This document shows, piece by piece, positions 1 through 4,797 of a stretch of 6,244 nt of DNA. The position numbers were made by a program, and so were the translations under genes. The stretch is from Hyphomicrobiales bacterium (lineage in GTDB: Bacteria; Pseudomonadota; Alphaproteobacteria; Rhizobiales; Xanthobacteraceae). The notes beneath the pieces are model-generated. The model made no database searches and was not told the origin of the DNA. It saw only the letters and a list, made by a program, of their open reading frames with translations. The stretch is taken from the NCBI GenBank assembly GCA_003133345.1, contig PKXB01000148.1:177-6420 (forward strand), read 5' to 3'. Position 1 is the stretch's first letter; every line of letters begins with the position of its first letter.

Positions 1-315
1 AAGGTCGGGCGCCACCGCCGATTGTTCGGCTGGATTGAATGGCAGAACGGCCTGAAAACGCATCAACCCATAGAGGATGAGAAATCCGCCGACGTGAAAG
101 AACAGCATGCTGACGGTGTAGATCAGCCAGCTCTGCTCGCGCTTTTCGTCCACGCCGCCGATGCCGTAGAGCACGGCTTCGACCGGGCGCAGCACCGGCG
201 ACAGAAAGGTGCGCTCGCCGTTGAAGACGCGCGTCATGTAGGCGCCGAGCACCGGCGTCAGCGCGACGATGATCGCGCAGTAAAGCAGAATTTGAATCCA
301 CCCAATCGTGGTCAT
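1..315 (-). CDS. kdpA: Potassium-transporting ATPase subunit A, N-terminal part (runs off left edge)
   Basis: KdpA is the K+-binding, channel-like subunit of the KdpFABC P-type ATPase, which takes up K+ at very low external potassium across the inner membrane. The 105 visible codons begin MTTIGWIQILLYCAIIVALT, a first membrane helix (about residues 5-24). Then come the conserved TPVLGAYM and GERTFL-x-PVLRPVE stretches, the periplasmic-loop-like YGIGGVDEKREQSW, and a second helix around residues 62-84 ending GLMRFQAVLPFNP, a KdpA hallmark. The start at 315 is preceded by GAGAGGCG, a good ribosome site, 15 bases after the kdpF stop. About four fifths of the protein (usual length about 560-570 aa) and any kdpB/kdpC lie beyond the edge. 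The identification is secure from the sequence pattern. No truncation other than the window edge is seen. Confidence 0.96.
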   Translation of the reverse strand, partial: MTTIGWIQILLYCAIIVALTPVLGAYMTRVFNGERTFLSPVLRPVEAVLYGIGGVDEKREQSWLIYTVSMLFFHVGGFLILYGLMRFQAVLPFNPAEQSAVAPDL

Positions 316-330
316 GACACGCCTCTCAGA

Positions 331-420
331 TCAAAATCGCTCAGGACGCAGCAGAGCGTAGGTGAGGTAGATCAACAGCCCCGCGGTCACGAGGCCGGCG
401 AGTGAATAGTCTAAAACCAT
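331..420 (-). CDS. kdpF: KdpF, small subunit of the K+-ATPase
   Basis: This is a 29-aa single-pass membrane peptide, beginning MVLDYSLAGLVTAGLLIYLT and ending YALLRPERF. KdpF stabilises the KdpABC complex in the inner membrane; the family is about 29-30 aa, so this copy is full length. One hydrophobic helix spans about residues 5-23, followed by the typical ALLRPE-x-F tail. The ATG at 420 is preceded by AGGGGGC, a strong ribosome site. The stop lies 15 bases before kdpA and the start 9 bases after the preceding small ORF, so all three are very probably co-transcribed and translationally coupled. Confidence 0.95.
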   Translation of the reverse strand: MVLDYSLAGLVTAGLLIYLTYALLRPERF

Positions 421-429
421 GGCAGCCCC

Positions 430-513
430 CTAAAGCCGGTCGCAGACGACGGCGTAGCCGATCGACAGCGCGAAGAAGACGAGCCCCATGGCAAGCATGA
501 TGAAGTCGAGCAT
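430..513 (-). CDS. 27-aa membrane peptide at the head of the kdp operon
   Basis: A tiny ORF begins MLDFIMLAMGLVFFALSIGY and ends AVVCDRL. It is one hydrophobic helix (about residues 3-23) with a short charged C-terminal end (C-D-R-L). The start at 513 has GGGAGC seven bases upstream on the minus strand. The stop is 9 bases before the kdpF start, so it is the first gene of the kdp transcript. From memory, similar peptides precede kdpF in other alphaproteobacteria, usually unannotated or called hypothetical. I know of no tested function. By position it may be an extra small subunit or assembly factor of the Kdp complex, or a translational leader for kdpF. Its size, clean ribosome site and operon spacing make it a real gene. 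Confidence 0.8.
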   Translation of the reverse strand: MLDFIMLAMGLVFFALSIGYAVVCDRL

Positions 514-776
514 GTAGCGCTCCCTTTCAAAGGGTCCGGAGCAATCTCTCAAATAGGATTCGACCAATAAAGAAGCGATGTGAATTGTCATGGCGGCACA
601 TCAAGAGGAAATAAAGATTTCGCCGATGGGCCGTGCCGATTGTCACAATTCTCAGTCTTTATGACCGCTTTATAAGCAAGCGTTGATTTCCCAATCGAAT
701 TCCTATGCGACGGCGCCCACATTGCGGGACACGGAGGCTGGAAAGGCTTCCGCAAGAAGAACAAGGAAAGACTTCG
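514..776. promoter_or_regulatory. Divergent promoter region between kdp and the small-protein/dapA unit
   Basis: This 263-base gap lies between the kdp operon (leftward) and the 51-aa gene (rightward), and must hold promoters for both. Visible are a ribosome site for the first kdp ORF next to 513 and an 11-bp palindrome ATTGT-C-ACAAT at 639-649. From 651 rightward lies the leader copy described separately. No convincing KdpE operator was seen, and the -35/-10 elements are not clear enough to assign. No kdpD/kdpE genes are present on this side. Confidence 0.6.
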
Positions 777-803
777 ATGACTGCCCTCATGCTCGAAAAC
801 CTC
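651..803 (+). repeat. Duplicated leader cassette, copy A
   Basis: This stretch is paralogous to 2515-2662. The alignment is ungapped from 651 through the block at 684-714, which is identical over 31 bp to 2548-2578 (it begins TGATTTCCCAATCGAATTCC). Similarity then weakens across a spacer with small indels. It recovers at the GCTTCCGCAA segment and the AACAAGGA ribosome site, and continues through the first nine codons of the downstream gene (ATGACTGCCCT...CTCGAAAACCTC). Similarity stops at 803. The perfect block probably contains a promoter or regulator-binding site, since indels that are not multiples of three between it and the start codon exclude a shared reading frame. Within the block, GATT-TCCC-AATC is a short inverted repeat. 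Confidence 0.85.
732..752 (+). promoter_or_regulatory. Leader hairpin, copy A, upstream of the ribosome site
   Basis: CGGAGGC (732-738) pairs with GCTTCCG (746-752): seven pairs including one G-U, around a seven-base loop. It ends 12 bases before the AGGA ribosome site of the 51-aa gene. The same position in copy B forms a six-pair hairpin from partly different bases, which suggests the structure is kept. It could influence mRNA stability or ribosome access. That role is inferred. Confidence 0.5.
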
Positions 804-932
804 AAGCTTATCATGCTCTTCTTGCTGATCGGCTCCGTTATTGGCCTTTCGCATCTCGGTAGCGGGAAGGCCAAGCCGGCGCGCCATAAGCGGCTTCGCG
901 GCTACGGCCGGCCTGCAACGGCTCGCCTCTAA
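777..932 (+). CDS. 51-aa single-pass membrane protein, first gene of the dapA-like unit
   Basis: The product is of unknown function. It starts MTALMLENLKLIMLFLLIGS, with one transmembrane helix at about residues 10-27 (through VIGLSHLG), then a strongly basic tail rich in K and R (KAKPARHKRLRGYGR). This predicts a cytoplasmic C-terminus that could touch nucleic acid, lipid headgroups or a partner protein. The start at 777 is chosen over an upstream in-frame ATG at 705 for two reasons. AGGA sits at 764-767 with proper spacing, and the first nine codons match those of the 57-aa gene at 2636 in sequence and in context. The stop is 11 bases before the next start. The gene lies directly behind leader copy A. 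Confidence 0.75.
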   Translation: MTALMLENLKLIMLFLLIGSVIGLSHLGSGKAKPARHKRLRGYGRPATARL

Positions 933-943
933 AGGAGCGGGAA

Positions 944-1204
944 ATGTCTGTCATCGCACACAGGAAAAACGTGGAGATTCCGGCCGCGGCTGGGCAAGCG
1001 GATCGCACAGCGATCGCATCCCTAGTGCCAGCGACCATCAGCTTCCTGCGCAAGGCGATCAGGAGCGGCACAAGGCTGCTTATGCATGTCGCAGAGGTTT
1101 TCGCCGAAGCACGGCTGCAGAGGGCGGCGATCGAGGCCGAGCTCTATCTCAACCGCTACAAGCACTCGTCGAAAAACGACGACGATCTGCCGATCGTCCG
1201 TTGA
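944..1204 (+). CDS. 86-aa hypothetical protein
   Basis: The family is not recognised. The start at 944 has a strong AAAGGAG site 6 bases upstream, beginning in the stop codon region of the previous gene, so the two are likely translated from one message. The N-terminal third is Ala/Ile-rich with scattered charges. Residues 33-66 (SFLRKAIRSGTRLLMHVAEV and onward) look like an amphipathic helix. The C-terminus is polar and acidic, with the segment EAELYLNRYKHSSKNDDDLP. There is no signal peptide or clear membrane span. An E-[IL]-x(2)-NRY-like end also occurs in the 57-aa protein at 2636-2809, which may mark distant relatedness. It is followed by the 94-aa gene after 31 bases. Confidence 0.7.
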   Translation: MSVIAHRKNVEIPAAAGQADRTAIASLVPATISFLRKAIRSGTRLLMHVAEVFAEARLQRAAIEAELYLNRYKHSSKNDDDLPIVR

Positions 1205-1235
1205 ATCGTCACAACGATCCTCAAGGAGACGTGTC

Positions 1236-1520
1236 ATGAAACATACGGAACCTCCCTCGCCGCAATCGTGTACTCGATCGTCGCTCTTCCTGATCGGTAA
1301 AGACAGCCGGGGCCATTGGGTAGTCCAGGACGATCAGGGCAGCTGCGGCGGACTTTTTGTCAATCGCGCCGAAGCCCTCAAGTTCGCAATGTTTGAGAAT
1401 GGAAATCGGCCGCAAGCGGTCATTATGGTTCCAGGTATTTTTGAACTCGATATCAGCGGCAAGGCTGGTCCGGAACAGCGCCTGCCATCCAACACCATAC
1501 AAATGCAACAGGTGGCGTAA
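1236..1520 (+). CDS. 94-aa hypothetical protein
   Basis: The product is a small soluble protein with no assigned function. The start at 1236 follows a good AAGGAG site (1213-1218). After about 15 polar residues comes a compact domain at about 16-55 that includes SLFLIGKDSRGHWVVQDDQG followed by CGGLFVNRAEALKFA. This resembles the short proteins of Bradyrhizobium-type genomes in which a W-V-V-x-D strand precedes a G-G-L-F-x-x-x-x-E-A helix. I know this pattern only as uncharacterised. A hydrophobic strand (QAVIMVPGIFEL) follows, and the tail is polar. The stop lies 10 bases before the dapA-like start, so both are probably one operon and may act together. Confidence 0.75.
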   Translation: MKHTEPPSPQSCTRSSLFLIGKDSRGHWVVQDDQGSCGGLFVNRAEALKFAMFENGNRPQAVIMVPGIFELDISGKAGPEQRLPSNTIQMQQVA

Positions 1521-1530
1521 GGCCAGGACG

Positions 1531-2499
1531 ATGTCCACCGTCGGCCGCCACGTTTCAAAGCTCTCGGGCTATGCGCCCGCGCTACCGACGCCGTTTGGCG
1601 ACGACGGCAACATCGACGTTGCGGCATTCGAACAATTCTGCGATCGCCAGCTCCGCGCGGGCGCCACCGCGCTCGTCGTCTGCGGAACGACCGGCGAAGC
1701 GCCCACGTTGAGCCCGGCAGAACACGAGACACTCATTGAAATCGCGGTTGCCATCGCGCGCGGCCGGGTTCCGGTGATCGCGGGCGCCGGCTCGAATTCG
1801 ACAGCTCATGCCATCGAATTGACTCAAGACGCCGAGGCAGCGGGGGCCGACGCCATCCTGTCGGTCGTGCCGTACTACAACAAGCCGACGCAAATCGGCC
1901 TGCACGGCCATTTTAGCGCCATCGCGAATGCGACCGGATTGCCGATCATCCTCTACGACGTACCGTCGCGAACCGTCTGCGGCCTTGCCGATGAAACGAT
2001 TACCCGGCTGGCCGAGATGCCGGGAATAATCGGCCTCAAGGACGCCACCGGCGACGTGACCCGACCGACGCGGCTGCGGTCGCTGCTGGGGCCGGATTTC
2101 AGACTTCTCACCGGCGACGACACGACCGCGCTCGCCTTCATTTCGCAAGGCGGCAACGGCTGCATTTCCGTCACGTCCAATGTCGCGCCGGGCTTGTGCC
2201 GGAATATGTTTCTGGCCTGCCGGCAGGGGCAGATCGCCAGTGCGCAGCGCTGGGTCATTCCGGTCGCGAAATTGACCGCCGCGCTATTTCGGGAATCCAG
2301 TCCGTCGCCGCTCAAATACGCGCTGAGCCTGCTTGGCCTCATGTCGCCCATGGTCCGCTTGCCGCTGGTCGAGTTGACCGACCAGAGCAAGGCCGAGGTC
2401 GCCGCGGCAATGATACTGGTCTGTGAAAATCATGCCGACTACATGATCGGTAAACTGTGCGAACCCGAGCGTAGCAGCCGTCGAGCGGTCGCCGGGTAG
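1531..2499 (+). CDS. dapA: 4-hydroxy-tetrahydrodipicolinate synthase family aldolase (DapA-like)
   Basis: This is a complete class I aldolase of the DHDPS/N-acetylneuraminate lyase family, 322 aa, slightly longer than the usual 290-300 because of N- and C-terminal extensions. DapA condenses pyruvate with aspartate semialdehyde in the cytoplasm, the first step towards diaminopimelate and lysine. Visible landmarks are the G-T-T-G-E motif at 52-56, VVPYYNKPTQ at 112-121, YDVPSRT at 142-148 (catalytic Tyr142, substrate-carboxylate Arg147), GLKDATGD at 168-175 with Schiff-base Lys170, LTGDD at 193-197 and GGNGCISVTSNVAP at 207-220. All are as in true DapA, so lysine-pathway activity is plausible. 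In many alphaproteobacteria, however, the housekeeping dapA sits by smpB, whereas this copy follows three small unknown genes, so it may be a paralogue. The start at 1531 has AGGA close upstream; a far-upstream in-frame ATG would overlap the preceding gene. The final ~20 residues (PERSSRRAVAG) are a non-conserved tail. Confidence 0.9.
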   Translation: MSTVGRHVSKLSGYAPALPTPFGDDGNIDVAAFEQFCDRQLRAGATALVVCGTTGEAPTLSPAEHETLIEIAVAIARGRVPVIAGAGSNSTAHAIELTQDAEAAGADAILSVVPYYNKPTQIGLHGHFSAIANATGLPIILYDVPSRTVCGLADETITRLAEMPGIIGLKDATGDVTRPTRLRSLLGPDFRLLTGDDTTALAFISQGGNGCISVTSNVAPGLCRNMFLACRQGQIASAQRWVIPVAKLTAALFRESSPSPLKYALSLLGLMSPMVRLPLVELTDQSKAEVAAAMILVCENHADYMIGKLCEPERSSRRAVAG

Positions 2500-2514
2500 C
2501 TCGGATCGCCGCTT

Positions 2515-2662
2515 TTCAGCATTTATGACGCGCTTATGGAGAAGCGCTGATTTCCCAATCGAATTCCTATGCGACGGCACACACATGCAGGCACCGGAAG
2601 AAACAACGCTTCCGCAATAACAAGGAGTGACTGCGATGACTGCCCTTGTGCTCGAAAACCTC
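2515..2662 (+). repeat. Duplicated leader cassette, copy B
   Basis: This is the second copy of the 651-803 cassette, beginning 15 bases after the dapA-like stop. It holds the same perfect 31-bp block (2548-2578), the GCTTCCGCAA segment, the AACAAGGA ribosome site and the MTAL-x-LENL coding start. It is 5 bases shorter than copy A between block and start codon. Its presence inside what would otherwise be an operon suggests that the 57-aa gene has its own promoter responding to the same signal. Copy B could equally have arisen by duplication of the operon head. Confidence 0.85.
2595..2614 (+). promoter_or_regulatory. Leader hairpin, copy B, upstream of the ribosome site
   Basis: CGGAAG (2595-2600) pairs with CTTCCG (2609-2614) around an eight-base loop. 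It corresponds to the hairpin at 732-752 in copy A. The fifth pair is A-U here and G-U there, and the loops differ completely, so pairing is kept while sequence drifts. AAGGAG follows at 2622-2627. Confidence 0.5.
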
Positions 2663-2809
2663 GCCGCCCTGCCGGCCATGGGGCGAAGCCTGCGGATGTT
2701 GCTGACGCGCCTGGCGCGGGCACTTGACGCGCTGGTCAGCGCACAGGCCGCCCGCAGCATCCCGGAGTGGCGGATGCGTCAGGTACAAAGCGAGATCAAT
2801 CGCTATTAG
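2636..2809 (+). CDS. 57-aa hypothetical protein with MTAL-x-LENL start
   Basis: The function is unknown. The protein begins MTALVLENLAALPAMGRSLR and continues as a basic, leucine/alanine-rich amphipathic helix (about residues 14-43). It ends in a polar segment, PEWRMRQVQSEINRY. It has no convincing membrane span, unlike its N-terminal twin at 777. ATG 2636 is taken as the start because AAGGAG is 8 bases upstream; an in-frame GTG at 2627 overlaps that ribosome site and is less likely. Only the first nine residues match the 51-aa protein. The C-terminal E-I-N-R-Y recalls the E-L-Y-L-N-R-Y of the 86-aa protein. The gene is monocistronic, followed 21 bases later by a stem-loop. Confidence 0.7.
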   Translation: MTALVLENLAALPAMGRSLRMLLTRLARALDALVSAQAARSIPEWRMRQVQSEINRY

Positions 2810-2830
2810 GATATTATTCGTGCTGGTGAA

Positions 2831-2870
2831 ATGCGGCGGGACACGCGGGCTAAACATTAGCTGGCCGCAT
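2831..2870 (+). terminator. Nested stem-loop after the 57-aa gene
   Basis: ATGCGGC (2831-2837) pairs with GCCGCAT (2864-2870). Inside it, GCTAA (2849-2853) pairs with TTAGC (2857-2861) around a three-base loop. It lies 21 bases after the stop codon and could end or protect the transcript. No run of T follows, so it is not a textbook rho-independent terminator. Confidence 0.45.
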
Positions 2871-2883
2871 CTCCGCTTTGGGT

Positions 2884-3043
2884 CGATAGTGTTGAAAAAG
2901 TCTCCGTAAATTGGCTGTGGAATTAGATTTTGAAATAATCGAATCCGCGTGAATGAATTTTTGAATCAAGATTGCGTCTTGGTGCAGGATTTTGAATCAA
3001 TCTTTCCCGGGGCCCCCTTCAAAATCGTTTTTCAACAGTATCG
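2884..3043. mobile_element. Short inverted-repeat-bounded element, MITE or IS remnant
   Basis: A ~160-bp AT-richer segment is bounded by CGATAGTGTTGAAAAA (2884-2899) and its near-perfect inverted copy TTTTTCAACAGTATCG (3028-3043), 15 of 16 positions complementary. TGTTGAAAAA-type ends are familiar from insertion sequences in rhizobia and their relatives. No transposase reading frame lies inside, so it is either a MITE or an internally deleted IS. TA dinucleotides flank G/C-TGTTGAAAAA at both ends, which would fit a TA target duplication, but this cannot be separated from the repeat symmetry itself. Inside are two GATTTTGAA words (2926, 2988), one inverted copy (3018) and an 11-base direct repeat TTTTGAATCAA (2959, 2990). 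These could be subterminal transposase sites. Confidence 0.6.
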
Positions 3044-3273
3044 GTCATAACCGAAAGTGAAGCCGTCCGGTTTTGATGTCGGTTCTTATTCAGAAAGCAG
3101 ATAATGACCGCTAGATCGCGCGCACGAAGACGCGTGTTGCGAGGTGCGACACTGAGGTGCTACACACGCAGTTGTCGCAGCGAAATTGTTTGTGTTTTCA
3201 ACGATCAGGCAAGAGGCGGGCGCTGGCTTCGTATCCTCCCGCCCCAGCCAGCCTTCGCAGAAGTTGTCGATCT
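3044..3273. other. Gene-free stretch with no identifiable feature
   Basis: This lies between the inverted-repeat element and the stop of the 109-aa gene. Short open frames on both strands lack ribosome sites and recognisable protein character. A GC-rich patch at 3215-3252 contains two inverted pairs (GGCGGG/CCCGCC and GCTGGC/GCCAGC) and might help end the minus-strand transcript, but there is no T run. Confidence 0.4.
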
Positions 3274-3603
3274 TCATTTTGGTTTTCCCGCTGGATTATC
3301 GGCTAGCGCCTTGTGCAACTCAGCTGCCGCTTGTGCGAGCTGATCGCGATGCATGACATCCTCTCTTGGAATCCTGCCAACTGTAGCAGCTAGCTCGCGC
3401 ACTATGTCAGCGAACAGACCGAAGTTGATGTGCATGTGAATCGATTTGCGGACGTCATCAGCGCCCGGCCGTTCGAGAATCAGCGCGATGCCGGTAGGAT
3501 CGAGATGCGCCTCGAATCGCGATGAGCGTTCGAATGTGCCGACATAGAGTTTGTCTGGGTATTCGAGCGCGATCTCTGCCTTATCGGGGATAGGTTTCGT
3601 CAT
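3274..3603 (-). CDS. 109-aa conserved-looking hypothetical protein
   Basis: The product is a small soluble protein of unknown function. It begins MTKPIPDKAEIALEYPDKLY, with a beta-rich first half containing VGTFERSSRFEAHLDPTGIA and LILERPGADDVRKSIHMHIN. A helical second half (GLFADIVRELAATVGRIPRE, then an Ala/Leu/Asp-rich helix to the end) follows. The start at 3603 is preferred over an in-frame ATG 33 bases upstream because AAAGG lies just ahead of it on the minus strand. The polar N-terminus, the lack of membrane segments and the even codon use suggest a real cytoplasmic protein. It diverges from the racemase-family gene at 3836, so the two may share regulation. I do not recognise its family. 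Confidence 0.75.
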   Translation of the reverse strand: MTKPIPDKAEIALEYPDKLYVGTFERSSRFEAHLDPTGIALILERPGADDVRKSIHMHINFGLFADIVRELAATVGRIPREDVMHRDQLAQAAAELHKALADNPAGKPK

Positions 3604-3835
3604 TGGAGCCTTTCTTTGACTATCCAATGGTAACATTCTTACAGAGAAACGGTAGCCGCTTTCAGATAGGTCACGATAAACGTTAGCGAGGGCTCGCAGC
3701 CTCGGACAAAACCATTGGCATTATTGTCCGAGGATTTGCGGTTCACCGAAGACCTCCGGCACTAGTTGGTTTATACTGTATAAGGACAAGTCCAACCCGG
3801 ACTGGCCCAAGTGGTGGAATCTCAAGGATTGAATC
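3604..3835. promoter_or_regulatory. Palindrome-rich divergent promoter region
   Basis: This 232-base gap lies between the 109-aa gene and the racemase-family gene. It contains GCGAG-GG-CTCGC (3686-3697), CCTCGGACAA (3700-3709) inverted as TTGTCCGAGG (3725-3734) with a 15-base spacer, TTATAC-T-GTATAA (3772-3784) and GGAC-AA-GTCC (3785-3794). TATACT within the third could double as a -10 box for the plus-strand gene, placing an operator over its promoter. AAGGA at 3824-3828 is that gene's ribosome site. The symmetry suggests at least one dimeric regulator, but no regulator gene is in the window. Confidence 0.6.
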
Positions 3836-4633
3836 ATGAAAATTTGGTGGCAGAGCAGCACCCCGATTCATCGGTTGCATGATTATAGAACCACGCTGAC
3901 CGCGCATCTCGACAGCGTCAAACGTCCGGACACCGAGATTCACATCAACGGTGTCGACGATGGTTCCATGGACCTGCACTACAATGCCATCGTTGCTATG
4001 AACAGTTTTGCGCCGGGCGGTGTTCTCAACAAGATGATCCAGGCCAGCGAGAAAGGTTACGACGCCATCGCGATCGGCTGCTTCCTCGATCCGGCGATGC
4101 AGGAAGCCCGCGAAGTGGTGCCAATTCCGGTTTTCGGACTGGGCGAGACATCGATGTTGGCGGCCTGCATGTACGGCCACAAGTTTTCCGGCGTCGCATT
4201 CCACGCCAAACAGTCGCAATATTACGATCGTAAGGCTTTCGAGTACGGGTTAAGTTCGCGTCATATCCCGTTTGGCGATCTCGGAATCGATTTCAATGAG
4301 GTGCAAAACGCATTCAGCAGCCCGGGCCAGATGCGGGAGCGTTTCATCAGCGAAGCGCGCCGATTGGCCGCGCAGGGCGCGGAGGTGATCCTCGCCGCGT
4401 GCGCGACGGTCAACGCGATCATTCGACGGGAGAACCTCAAGGAAGTCGACGGTGCGCTGATCCTCGACTGCAACGCCGTTCTGCTCAAGACGACGGAAGC
4501 GATGGCGGAGCTCAGCCACAGCATCGGCTTGGGCGCCAGTCGACGCCTGCTCTATCAGCGACCGCAACGCGCCGCGCTCGACGACTGGATGCGCATCTAC
4601 AATTTCCGCGCCGAACCGCAACTCAGCTCCTGA
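3836..4633 (+). CDS. Asp/Glu/hydantoin racemase superfamily enzyme
   Basis: This is a complete 265-aa cytoplasmic protein. The superfamily (aspartate/glutamate racemase, hydantoin racemase, maleate isomerase, arylmalonate decarboxylase) uses one or two active-site cysteines, one per half of a pseudo-symmetric fold. Both are visible: Cys82 in AIAIGCFLDPAMQEARE and Cys189 in EVILAACATVNAI. The start MKIWWQSSTPI is typical of the first strand, and VPIPVFGLGETSMLAA (95-110) matches the conserved P-V-x-G-x-x-E turn. Two cysteines favour a racemase or isomerase over a decarboxylase. The length and the G-C-F-x-D-P motif sit closest to the hydantoin-racemase-like branch, but substrate cannot be read from sequence. 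AAGGA lies 7 bases ahead of the ATG. It stands alone in its transcription unit, with no hydantoinase or carbamoylase gene nearby. Confidence 0.85.
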   Translation: MKIWWQSSTPIHRLHDYRTTLTAHLDSVKRPDTEIHINGVDDGSMDLHYNAIVAMNSFAPGGVLNKMIQASEKGYDAIAIGCFLDPAMQEAREVVPIPVFGLGETSMLAACMYGHKFSGVAFHAKQSQYYDRKAFEYGLSSRHIPFGDLGIDFNEVQNAFSSPGQMRERFISEARRLAAQGAEVILAACATVNAIIRRENLKEVDGALILDCNAVLLKTTEAMAELSHSIGLGASRRLLYQRPQRAALDDWMRIYNFRAEPQLSS

Positions 4634-4662
4634 GCCATGCAATTGCAAATAACGCGAAACGT

Positions 4663-4698
4663 CGGGGGTTATCCCTCGAGGCTCACGCTGTTTTTTTT
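4663..4698 (+). terminator. Possible terminator of the racemase-family gene
   Basis: CGGGGG (4663-4668) and CCCTCG (4673-4678) can form a six-pair stem with one G-U around TTAT, 30 bases past the stop. A run of eight T follows at 4691-4698, but 12 bases separate stem and T run, more than in a standard intrinsic terminator. A second small stem, CTGTTT/AAACAG, spans the T run at 4688-4705. Confidence 0.4.
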
Positions 4699-4797
4699 CA
4701 AACAGGCTCAACTATTTGCAGAACTTTCTCGGGGGTAAGAGCGGACGTCCCGATGAGAGGGCGTCACGTCCAAGAATCGAAGCGCGATTTTGTAAAG

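Noticed and set aside
22..405. Plus-strand open frame of 127 codons over the kdp genes
   Set aside because: It is antisense to kdpA and kdpF, which are recognisable proteins with ribosome sites. The plus-strand product has no family character.
655..675. PhoB-like GTCATAAA word upstream of both copies
   Set aside because: Only one half-site resembles a Pho box, and the second 7-base repeat at the required spacing is absent.
681..704. EcfG-type promoter on the minus strand of the cassette (GGAAT-N16-CGCTT)
   Set aside because: The -35 consensus GGAAC is not met. In copy B it would transcribe back into the dapA-like gene.
711..726. Sigma-54-like promoter CGGCGC-N5-TTGC in leader copy A
   Set aside because: The GG/GC spacing fits in copy A, but copy B has one base fewer (CGGCAC-N5-TGCA). 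That breaks the invariant spacing, and no sigma-54 activator site was recognised.
588..887. Minus-strand frame in both cassette copies giving a shared peptide around HRNSIGKS
   Set aside because: The likeness is only the reverse reading of the 31-bp DNA block. Indels break the frame outside it, the ends differ, and no ribosome site is seen.
3215..3252. Interleaved pairs GGCGGG/CCCGCC and GCTGGC/GCCAGC suggesting an H-type pseudoknot
   Set aside because: The three-base loop crossing a six-pair stem is too short for a comfortable fold. GC-rich sequence gives such pairs by chance, and no gene follows in the right orientation.
3086..3343. Overlapping short frames on both strands in the gene-free stretch
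   Set aside because: No ribosome sites, odd composition (Cys/Arg-rich) and no recognisable domain.
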